Assembly (NCBI GenBank): GCA_007118975.1
Contig: SKQO01000047.1
Coordinates: 1 to 50,390, forward strand
From: Halobacteriales archaeon
Lineage (GTDB): Archaea > Halobacteriota > Halobacteria > Halobacteriales > SKNY01
Reading direction: 5' to 3'
Length of the DNA stretch: 50,390 nucleotides
Translations under genes and position numbers: made by a program
Part shown: one piece after another, positions 43,859 through 50,390 of the stretch
Layout of the letters: every line of letters starts with the position of its first letter
How positions within the stretch are numbered: position 1 is the first letter of the stretch
The notes under the pieces: generated by a model
What the model was told of the DNA's origin: nothing
What the model saw: only the letters and a program-made list of their open reading frames with translations
Databases searched by the model: none

Positions 43859-44554
43859 ATGATCACCGTGGTCGGTCACCGTGGTGCAGCCGGTATCGCC
43901 CCGGAGAACACATTGTTCGGTCTCGAGAAAGCAGTCGAATTGGGAGTCGATATGGTCGAATTCGACGTCCGGCAGACTGCGGACGAGTCGTTGGTACTCA
44001 TGCACGATGAGACTGTCGACCGAACGACGGATGGCACAGGCCCAGTTGCTGAACTCACGCTGGACGAGATCCGCGCGCTCGATGCCGGCGAGGGACACCT
44101 GGTCCCGACACTAGATGAGGCTCTCGAGACCCTTGCCGAGCTGGACGTGGGGGCATACATCGAATTAAAAGAGGGCGACATCGCAAATCGAGTCGTGGAT
44201 AAAGCCCGGCCGTATGGTGTCCTCGAACATTCGGAGGTGACGGCCTGGGATCCTGCCGTGATTCGCGAGATTGCAGATCGGGACGCACCCGTCGGTGGCC
44301 CACTTGCGACGGTCGACGAAGAACACCTCCGTGTTGCCCAAGAACTGGGGTATCGGCACATCGGTGTGCACCACGAATCCATCACTCGGGAGATCGTGTC
44401 TCGAATTCAATCCGTAGAGATCGCCGCCGGTGCCTGGCCCGTCAACACGCGGGAAGACCTCGAACGAGTCCGTTCACTCGGTGTCGATGCAGTCACCACT
44501 GATCGCCCCGACATCATTATCGCGGCACTCGAAGACGACTCCCCGCCTTCGTAA
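43859..44554 (+). CDS. Glycerophosphodiester phosphodiesterase (GDPD family)
   Basis: A 231-residue GDPD barrel. H7-R8 in VVGHRGA, E16-N17-T18, E34 and D36 in MVEFDVRQT, H49 in LVLMHDETVDRTTDGTG, and E-K near IELKEGD are the family's catalytic and metal residues. The C-terminal WPVNTREDLERVRSLGVDAVTTDRPD is canonical. It hydrolyses glycerophosphodiesters to glycerol-3-phosphate (or, in archaea, a related phosphate) and alcohol in the cytoplasm; no signal peptide is seen. It is convergent with the M81 peptidase gene, about 115 bases apart. Confidence 0.95.
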   Translation: MITVVGHRGAAGIAPENTLFGLEKAVELGVDMVEFDVRQTADESLVLMHDETVDRTTDGTGPVAELTLDEIRALDAGEGHLVPTLDEALETLAELDVGAYIELKEGDIANRVVDKARPYGVLEHSEVTAWDPAVIREIADRDAPVGGPLATVDEEHLRVAQELGYRHIGVHHESITREIVSRIQSVEIAAGAWPVNTREDLERVRSLGVDAVTTDRPDIIIAALEDDSPPS

Positions 44555-44670
44555 CTCCCGCCAACATACAGGAAAGCGCCCGGATCGCCAACCGGCATAC
44601 CGCCCATTAATGGGTTCTTCACCGGTGTTGTGACCTTCTCGACGGTCCCCGGAGCCGACAAGCCGACCAT

Positions 44671-46188
44671 TTAATTCCAGGGAGGGTAGTCGATGCCGTC
44701 GTCGAGTGGAAATTTGGGCCGATCGAGATGCTCGTAGGTGTAATCCGCCGGATTCATCGTATTCACGCCAGGGCTGTCTACCGGAACCACCTCGACGGCG
44801 AGCCGATCGTAATCCGCGCGATAGTGGTTCGCGCTTTTCACGACGATTACGTCGAGTCGCTCGGGTTGTATTCCCACGTGACGCCACAACTCCGCATCGA
44901 GGGGTTGGATTCGGTTATCAGTAACAACGACCCAGACGTCGTTACCACAGCGCAGTAACACCGTGCTTCCGGTGTCGTTCGCGGTCCCCGTCCCCATGGG
45001 TCCGGTATTCGTGAATCGACCATCCGTGATCGTCTTCACGTAACACGCCAACCCTTCGATTGGATCGGTGTGTGAGTCACGTTTCTTCCCGCCGAGATCC
45101 AGTGTGGTCGTCGACCGGACTCCCGCCTCGCGACACGTGGCGACAGCCCCTGGATCGTGCATCAATACGAGACCCGCGTTATCCACCTCCTGCGTGAGCA
45201 ACTCACTGAGCACGGCGGTCTCATCACCGGTCGCGCCACCCCCCGGATTATCCCCCACATCCCCCAGTACGATCGGCCCATCCATGGAATCGTCGTTTGC
45301 TCGTGCGTTGGCCTGCGCCACCGCCTCCTCGGGACCGGGATAATCCGGCTCGAAATCGATCCGCCGCTCCCAGACGGCGGTGGCCAACTCACGTGCCACC
45401 TCGGTTCCCGCTCGGTCACTTGTCGCGACGGTTGAGACAGCAAAGCCAGCCTCGGGAACATCGGATCGGAAAAAACCGGGAGTCAGATTGACCTTCAGGA
45501 TCTCTCCCCGTTGCTCAGCGCCGCGGGCGAGGAACATGAGATCGCTCATGGGCGGTTCGTTCGTATTCTGGGTCGGCCCAGAGCTCAAAAGCGGGGGTCG
45601 CTCGATTGCGTGGTGGGTCGTGATTCCCTCCTCCAAAATGGTTGTCAGGATCGATGCGGCTGTCTCCCCTGTCTCATACATATCCGTATGCGGGTACTCT
45701 TCGTAGGCAATGAGGGCGTCAGCACCCGCAAGCATTCGGTCTGTGATATTCGTATGCAGGTCGAGGGTGGCCACGATTGGAACTGCCGGACCGACCAGTT
45801 CGCGAACCCGGCTGATAATGCGCCCATCCCCATCCGGATGGTCCTCGAGAACCATTGCCCCGTGGAGGACGAGCGCCACCCCGTCAAGATCCGAACCGAC
45901 ATTCCGGATCGTTTCAGCGAGGTGCTCCCAGTATCGTTCGAACGTTTGTTGCTCGACGACCCCACCTGGCGTCGCCGTCACCGAAAGTGCGGGCGTCACG
46001 TGGTATTCAGCTGCCTCGAAGACGGAGAGAAATCCGGCAATCTCGCTGTTGGTCGTCCTGAGCTCCTCGATGACTTCCTCCCCAAACAGCTCACGACGGG
46101 CCTGAAACGCAGCTCGACCAGTCGTATCGTGCACGAAGCTGTTCGATTCGTGGGCAACCTCAGCGATCAACACCCGCGTATCATCCAT
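44671..46188 (-). CDS. M81-family metallopeptidase (MlrC-like)
   Basis: A protein of 505 residues from the ATG at 46188 (MDDTRVLIAEVAHESNSFVH), chosen because a box A at 46214-46220 sits at leaderless spacing; ATGs at 46209 and 46266 are open. MlrC hallmarks are AHESNSF at the start, VALVLHGAM, ATLDLHTNIT and AYEEYPHTDMYETGE supplying the metal-binding histidines and acids, then DVGDNPGGGATGDET and the C-terminal VVKSANHYRADYDRLA. MlrC cleaves linearised microcystin and other short peptides with non-standard residues; D-amino-acid or isopeptide-containing peptides are plausible substrates. That would complement the peptide importer and the AmiE-like hydrolase. It is transcribed towards the glycerophosphodiesterase gene. 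Confidence 0.92.
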   Translation of the reverse strand: MDDTRVLIAEVAHESNSFVHDTTGRAAFQARRELFGEEVIEELRTTNSEIAGFLSVFEAAEYHVTPALSVTATPGGVVEQQTFERYWEHLAETIRNVGSDLDGVALVLHGAMVLEDHPDGDGRIISRVRELVGPAVPIVATLDLHTNITDRMLAGADALIAYEEYPHTDMYETGETAASILTTILEEGITTHHAIERPPLLSSGPTQNTNEPPMSDLMFLARGAEQRGEILKVNLTPGFFRSDVPEAGFAVSTVATSDRAGTEVARELATAVWERRIDFEPDYPGPEEAVAQANARANDDSMDGPIVLGDVGDNPGGGATGDETAVLSELLTQEVDNAGLVLMHDPGAVATCREAGVRSTTTLDLGGKKRDSHTDPIEGLACYVKTITDGRFTNTGPMGTGTANDTGSTVLLRCGNDVWVVVTDNRIQPLDAELWRHVGIQPERLDVIVVKSANHYRADYDRLAVEVVPVDSPGVNTMNPADYTYEHLDRPKFPLDDGIDYPPWN

Positions 46189-46213
46189 GTCCACTGCATG
46201 CACGGTCATCGAT

Positions 46214-46220
46214 GTTAAGG
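46214..46220 (-). promoter_or_regulatory. Box A of the M81 peptidase gene
   Basis: Minus-strand CCTTAAC lies 26-32 bases before the ATG at 46188, supporting that start. Confidence 0.45.
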
Positions 46221-46339
46221 TGGTAGGATCGGCCCACGGCGAGGGCGGCGGTGACAACGCCGACACTGTTTTCCTGTCGTCCCGGTCTGTCTGTCATGGT
46301 CGTGCTCTCAACGATGGCCCCGGTCTGCCTGGTCGGCCA

Positions 46340-46595
46340 CAAGTCGTGAGGACGACATTGCGTCCAACATTCAGGAGCTCCGGATGTTCCGGAATTAGTC
46401 TCCAGAAGCCGTCCGAGCCCGCTCGTTCGGGTCGCGCAGTCCCACGGTCGAGTCGACGAGATCACCCCGTTGATCGAGAAGTTTCTCACGGATCTCGAAG
46501 GTCCGGTCGCGCGCATCGAATCCGACCGGACAACACTCGATTTCAAGGCAACTGTTCCCGGGGGGCGGATAAAACCGCTGCTGTATTTCGGATAA
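46340..46595 (+). pseudogene. Unidentified gene remnant without a start
   Basis: A plus-strand frame ending in a TAA at 46593-46595 reads like coding sequence: PSPLVRVAQSHGRVDEITPL then IEKFLTDLEGPVARIESDR and TTLDFKATVPGGRIKPLLYF. A one-base shift near 46380 connects it to SATSREDDIASNIQEL. There is no start codon in frame. Codon pattern and absence of stops suggest the tail of a decayed haloarchaeal protein. No family is recognised. Confidence 0.35.
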
Positions 46596-46883
46596 GTCGA
46601 CGCCGTGTGATTCGAACGAAACCAGTGTATATTCGATCCGCTTGACGGGGAGGTTTCAGACAAGGCTATGGCACCGGGATGATTGACACGAAAAAAATCA
46701 GCATCGAGGGATCTCCTCATCGAGTTCGACCTCGGCAACGGACAAGTTCACTGTCCTAACGAGGCTTCAACGGGCCAGGCGCTCCCTGTCAACCTAGACA
46801 GGCACTCCCGGATTCTGATGCCATAGATCGGATCCGAACGGCGAGTTAACGCCCTGTGGTCCTAGAGGGAATATCCCATAGCG
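46596..46883. other. Gene-free interval
   Basis: Nothing recognised between the remnant and the HTH regulator's stop codon. Confidence 0.35.
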
Positions 46884-47573
46884 TTACGCTGGTCGTTCGA
46901 GTACTTCCTCTAAGAGTTTTGATTGTGCCACCGTCAGGTGTTCGGTCAAGGTAGAGGGATGGATCCCGAGATTTGCAGCCACCTCCTTGGCGTTGGCCCC
47001 GCGCGGGCGATCGAAGTACCCCATCTCGAAGGCCGCTTCGAGGACCTCCACCTGCCGTTGCGTGAGGCGGGCCCGATCGACGCGAACAGGGTCAGACGAA
47101 TGCTCGCAGTGGTCCACCGGTGACCGAACGAGTTTTTCGATCTCCATTCTGGGGAATCGATCGCGGAGATGAGCGATCACAGTGCGGAGCTCGTCGAAAT
47201 CGCGTGCGCAAAACTCGATTCGAAGTTCGTCCGTCGTCGGGGTGTATCGGGAGACTGTACAGCCTGACGAACCGATGCATTCGCAAGGACAGGCGATACC
47301 TTCGGAATGGTAGACCCTGTATCGGTGGTTCCGCCCGTCCGAATACACGAGCTCCGCCAGGTAGTCTTCATTGATTTCTTCGTACTCGGACGGCGTCGAA
47401 TCGCTGATGGCCACGGTAAATTCCGTGGTCGCGGCATGACATTCTGGCGGGCGAGCGTTCCGACTCACATTGTCGATCTCGGCGTCGAAATATCTGGCTG
47501 CCGCCATCACCGGACATCCACTACATTCCACAAACGAGACGGTCGCCCGCGTACCCTCCGGCATCATCAACAC
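46884..47573 (-). CDS. Bacterio-opsin-activator-type HTH transcriptional regulator (HTH_10)
   Basis: A 229-residue regulator; ATGs at 47573, 47567 and 47564 are all possible starts. The N-terminal sensor half has several cysteines (VECSGCPVMAA, CPCECIGSSGC), which might bind metal or sense redox. The C-terminal HTH_10 domain, residues about 170-227, reads LTQRQVEVLEAAFEMGYFDR, PRGANAKEVAANLGIHPSTL, TEHLTVAQSKLLEEVL. This family is specific to haloarchaea and usually controls nearby or unlinked metabolic genes. It may regulate the adjacent M81 gene or the serine protease, but no operator evidence supports that. Confidence 0.9.
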   Translation of the reverse strand: MLMMPEGTRATVSFVECSGCPVMAAARYFDAEIDNVSRNARPPECHAATTEFTVAISDSTPSEYEEINEDYLAELVYSDGRNHRYRVYHSEGIACPCECIGSSGCTVSRYTPTTDELRIEFCARDFDELRTVIAHLRDRFPRMEIEKLVRSPVDHCEHSSDPVRVDRARLTQRQVEVLEAAFEMGYFDRPRGANAKEVAANLGIHPSTLTEHLTVAQSKLLEEVLERPA

Positions 47574-47985
47574 TGCTCGCAGCCAGTCCCCCTTGTAACA
47601 GGGGCCTTATTTAATGGCCAGCAACCCGTGGTGAGATAGGAACATTCTAAGTCGCGACGGCGGGAACCAGTGCCCACCTACAGCTAGATTTGGCGTTAAC
47701 GAAGCATAATGGGCGATACTGCGTGGATCTCATTGGGAACCTACCGGCACGGATGGTCCACGCGTCGTGTGCCTACCCGAATAACATTGCCATAAGAGTC
47801 ATCCGGAGCGAGTAATATGCCTGCGCCACCGATAGGGGAGCAGTTCCCCGTTCGCTGGGAGGCATTCGGGAGTGATTACGTCGTCCAGGGCGACCACGCA
47901 AGTGTCCTCACGATACGCAATTGTGACTCACGAAGCTACGGCGGACCGGTGGACAGCCCGAGGCCCCACGCAGAGATATCAATCC
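47574..47985. other. Mostly gene-free interval
   Basis: An open frame beginning at an ATG at 47817 (MPAPPIGEQFPVRWEAFGSD) runs plus-strand into the 3' end of the convergent protease gene. Its first 50 residues look protein-like, but the remainder is antisense to the protease, so a frameshifted or truncated gene is possible. Nothing else is recognised. Confidence 0.35.
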
Positions 47986-48705
47986 TTAATTTATTTCGAC
48001 GATGTCAGCCAGCAGTTGAATGTACCACCCGATATTTAGATCCAAGGCCCCTTCCTCCGGAGCATGACCCGAAAACAGTGTGGCAGAATGGACGCCGATC
48101 AGATTGAGTTCCTGCCCGAGCATGTCGCCCACTCGTGCGGTGGACGTCGGGAGCGTAAATACGGGGCTCCCGCTCGTCCCTGAGTGCATGTTCGCATCGG
48201 TTGCGAAACAGGGGGAATCCCGATAGGTCGTACCGTAGGGCGAGGCGATCGAGGCATCCCGGAGGAGTGGGAGAAACGGTGCTTTCTCCAACATCGGATA
48301 TCCGATGATCGTCGCGGATTGGGTAATCGGCATTGTACCTTGATCCGGGAAGAGACCACTATGCAGCGCGACAGTTTCCGTCGGTTCCGTATCGAACGAA
48401 ATCGGAATCGCCACGAGATCAACTTTCGAACCCCGGGAGTGCTCGCACCATGCCGGGTCGCCGCCGTTTTTGAGCGGTATATCGTGGAACTGGAATTCGG
48501 TAATGTTCCGAGAGGGTCGAGTGAGCACTCTTATCGTCTCCGAAGCAGGGACGTTTTCACCGGACGAGACCACGTGGTAATTCGTGATCAAGTAGTCATC
48601 GTCGTTGTCATCGACAAAATAAAACCCAGTAGCGTGTCCGTCGTGATCGGGAAATAAAATCGGTGTGACGGCGGAGAACAGGGGCTCTACGTCGGGCGCT
48701 GGCAT
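47986..48705 (-). CDS. Trypsin-like serine protease
   Basis: A protein of 239 residues from the ATG at 48705 (MPAPDVEPLFSAVTPILFP); the longer frame begins in promoter sequence. A trypsin-like double barrel is indicated by the catalytic triad H44 in ITNYHVV, D96 in SKVDLVAIP and S178 in SGTSGSPVF. GYPMLEKAPFLP and the oxyanion GTSGSP are intact. There is no signal peptide or PDZ domain, so it appears to be a small cytoplasmic DegP-like or HtrA-lacking-PDZ protease, related to trypsin-like domains found in prokaryotic defence and stress systems. No partner gene is adjacent. Confidence 0.85.
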   Translation of the reverse strand: MPAPDVEPLFSAVTPILFPDHDGHATGFYFVDDNDDDYLITNYHVVSSGENVPASETIRVLTRPSRNITEFQFHDIPLKNGGDPAWCEHSRGSKVDLVAIPISFDTEPTETVALHSGLFPDQGTMPITQSATIIGYPMLEKAPFLPLLRDASIASPYGTTYRDSPCFATDANMHSGTSGSPVFTLPTSTARVGDMLGQELNLIGVHSATLFSGHAPEEGALDLNIGWYIQLLADIVEIN

Positions 48706-49049
48706 ATTAACGCGGGGGTCGTATGCACTACTCACACTCCATTCATGCGGGCAGACAAACATAAGCATAACGTCGATAAACCCAACAATTACAGACAGTA
48801 TTTAACATTTGAATGTCAGTTGATTCTGGCCCAAGGGATTTAATCGTCGGGACCGTCTGCACGGACGGCGGGACACCAAGTGGTCGGGAAACTCGATGAT
48901 GACTGTTCGTTGCAGGGAGGGACGATCAGATGATTCAGGAGCGGGCTCACAAATGCGTCCGAGTAGTCCTCCCGTACCGAGACGGACAGGTGATTGTGCG
49001 GACCCCGGTTCAATGTGACGGGCGAAATTCACGCAGGTGGAGGTAAACA
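48706..49049. other. Intergenic interval between divergent genes
   Basis: Contains the presumed promoters of the protease and of the small protein at 49050. A short plus-strand frame (HKCVRVVLPYRDGQVIVRTP, about 48950-49010) looks coding-like but has no clear start. Confidence 0.35.
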
Positions 49050-49382
49050 ATGCGAAATACCACAAAGAGGCTCTATTGTGACGCCACGGGTACAGAAATC
49101 GAAGACCGGTATCAGACGCTCACCCTCAAACTTCGTCGATCGGGACAAACACTTGATGAGTCTGATTCCGAGATCCATCTCTCGAAGGATGCACACGATA
49201 TCTCCTATCCGCGTCTGGTGGAGAACGACTACGTTGGGTATGTAACCGACGACGACACGCTGGCGATGATTGAGGAATCGAGCACAACACGTATCACGTA
49301 TTATAGTCGCGACACCACCCAGCCTGAAATGCAAGCGCTCATCGAAATGGTGGATTCTGCCGTTCTGAACAACACGAGCTGA
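49050..49382 (+). CDS. Hypothetical haloarchaeal protein
   Basis: A 110-residue acidic protein (MRNTTKRLYCDATGTEIEDR) with codon use like its neighbours. Beta-rich N-terminal half (RYQTLTLKLRRSG) and a helix near the C-terminus (PEMQALIEMVDSAVL). YCDATGTEIEDRYQTLTL recalls small haloarchaeal proteins of unknown function that start with a cysteine-containing strand. No function can be given. The gene is divergent from the protease. Confidence 0.6.
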   Translation: MRNTTKRLYCDATGTEIEDRYQTLTLKLRRSGQTLDESDSEIHLSKDAHDISYPRLVENDYVGYVTDDDTLAMIEESSTTRITYYSRDTTQPEMQALIEMVDSAVLNNTS

Positions 49383-49401
49383 GCGGAGGTTCGAAATCGC
49401 G

Positions 49402-49503
49402 ATGAAAGATATCGAGATCGTCTCGGTACGGGCGCGGTCCACACGGGACGACCCCCTATTAAACGGTGTAGATGTATCAGGCCAATCACCTCTTCTGTCC
49501 TAA
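49402..49503 (+). pseudogene. Short fragment, possibly an enolase-superfamily N-terminus
   Basis: A 33-codon frame, MKDIEIVSVRARSTRDDPLL, resembles the first strand of enolase-superfamily capping domains but ends at a TAA after NGVDVSGQSPLLS. It is too short to be a gene and could be chance. Confidence 0.2.
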
Positions 49504-50136
49504 TTGTGGATCAATCCATGAGGAGTGTGTATCCGGACCGCAATCCGGAACGTTGGAGCTAATGAAGTCTCCCGGCTTGCATAGTGGTGGTTCCCTATTC
49601 GGAAGGTTCCCCATCAAAACGCCTGCGTTGAGCATCGTGGTCGGAGACACATATAAATTATCACACTATCTAGTCGATTGGTTATGTCTGGAATTACGGT
49701 CTTTGATTGTCGGAAGAATTGCAATCTATTGTATGGTATTCTGATATTTTAAATAGTGGTGTGCCCAGACGGTAGTTGGGGATGTGATCGGTGTTCTTCC
49801 CCACCAACGTTTGATAGAGCCACGTCAGTGCCAACATTTGTATTCGCACGAGTGATCCCATCCCTTCCGTCACTCTGAATGCAGTTCAGTGGTTAAGCTC
49901 CAATAGGTATGGGGTGATCTGGCCATAAGCACTGAGCGCAACATGCTGCCAAAAGACTGCGCTCAATTGGTTACACTTAATTTCCTATTTATTTCATTTG
50001 TTATCCTTGAACATACACTTCAGTAAATAAATACATTCGATTATCCAAAATTCCAGTAACTTAACTCCCATCAATACATTATAACTATTCCGATCCCCCC
50101 GGTTTATGATCATAGCCCAAACGGGCTTACGATACC
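49504..50136. other. A/T-rich gene-free interval
   Basis: The stretch from about 49660 to 50100 is much richer in A/T than the rest of the window and holds no recognised gene. A CPNCG-containing open frame at 49472-49744 is not convincing. A box A (TTTATGA, 50103-50109) lies 28-34 bases before the Gln-rich gene. Confidence 0.5.
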
Positions 50137-50390
50137 ATGAGGAGATACGAAACCCAGCAGCAGCAAGCCGAACAGCAAGGTCAGCAGGGCCAGCAAGGCC
50201 AGCAGGGAATCCAACAACAGCCACAGCAGCAGACCCAACAAGGGCAACAAGGTCAGCAAGGATTCCAACAGCAGCCCCAACAGCAGAGTCAGCAGCAACA
50301 ACCACAACAGCAGCAGGGACGCCAACAGCAGCCACAGCAACAGGGTCAGCAACAACAGCCCCAACAGCAGCAGTGGGGGCAGCAGGGCCA
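50137..50390 (+). CDS. Gln-rich low-complexity protein (partial, 3' end outside window)
   Basis: From the ATG at 50137 (MRRYETQQQQAEQQGQQGQQ) the frame is open to the window edge, 84 codons. It is built almost entirely of Q, with G, P and occasional F, I, T, S, R or W: units such as QGQQGQQG, FQQQPQQQ and GRQQQPQQQ recur. Both CAG and CAA codons are used, so the repeat is not a simple trinucleotide expansion and seems selected at the protein level. Acidic residues, normally abundant in haloarchaeal proteins, are almost absent. Function unknown; Q/G/P-rich tails can mediate protein assembly. A box A lies at 50103-50109. Confidence 0.65.
   Translation, partial: MRRYETQQQQAEQQGQQGQQGQQGIQQQPQQQTQQGQQGQQGFQQQPQQQSQQQQPQQQQGRQQQPQQQGQQQQPQQQQWGQQG

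Noticed and set aside
49472..49744. A 90-codon frame with CPNCG that might be a zinc-ribbon protein
   Set aside because: Only one CxxC pair, A/T-rich non-coding-like composition after the first 30 codons and overlap with another frame.
1..50390. CRISPR arrays, rRNA or complete tRNA genes
   Set aside because: No regularly spaced direct repeats and no rRNA or complete tRNA sequence were seen; the only dense repeat is the protein-coding Gln tract at the right edge.

Overview
The window looks like a chromosomal accessory region of a halophilic archaeon (class Halobacteria). It has high GC, strongly acidic predicted proteins, leaderless or nearly leaderless genes with an A/T-rich box A about 24-35 bases before the start codon, twin-arginine lipoprotein signals on the secreted binding proteins, a bacterio-opsin-activator-type HTH regulator and a tandem UspA protein. 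The species cannot be named from the sequence.

Layout. 1-8600 is a sugar-acid-type catabolic block: a truncated mannonate-dehydratase-like enolase, a GH29 alpha-L-fucosidase, two DgoD-like enolase-superfamily dehydratases, a third mandelate-racemase-type enolase, two RraA-fold proteins and a beta-hydroxyacid dehydrogenase. Two enolase/RraA pairs are each arranged as a divergent unit. 8900-15100 mixes intact genes (SDR, AmiE-like class C serine hydrolase, another enolase) with broken ones (tandem GNAT, a GHL10 glycosidase with a Tat signal, a HEAT-repeat protein). 15100-28500 holds a NUDIX hydrolase, two DUF1343 (NamZ/GH171) proteins, a complete oligopeptide ABC transporter (OppB, OppC, fused OppD-OppF, Tat-lipoprotein binding protein), a DUF3179 lipoprotein, and an amidohydrolase-Rieske gene pair. 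28600-35900 is a mixed accessory stretch: glycosidase fragment, UspA, class V aminotransferase, DUF2071, FMN reductase, SnoaL-like protein and membrane metallophosphoesterase. 36100-38400 is a dead zone with a decayed IS630-type transposase. 38400-46200 resumes transport and catabolism: HpcH/HpaI aldolase, a second oligopeptide-type binding protein, an FG-GAP/ASPIC protein, a glycerophosphodiesterase and an M81 (MlrC) metallopeptidase. 46800-50390 has an HTH regulator, a trypsin-like protease, a small hypothetical protein and a Gln-rich low-complexity protein running off the end.

How it may work together. The most striking combination is two NamZ-family proteins, an AmiE-like serine hydrolase, a broken GHL10 (DigH-family) glycosidase, an oligopeptide importer with two binding proteins and an M81 peptidase. 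In bacteria NamZ and AmiE act in peptidoglycan (muropeptide) recovery. Archaea lack murein, so the inferred role is scavenging of bacterial cell-wall fragments or of a structurally similar glycopeptide. The enolases, RraA proteins, HIBADH-type dehydrogenase and HpcH aldolase would process the acidic sugars. Several glycosidases and accessory genes are frameshifted, so part of the original system is decaying or the assembly has homopolymer errors.
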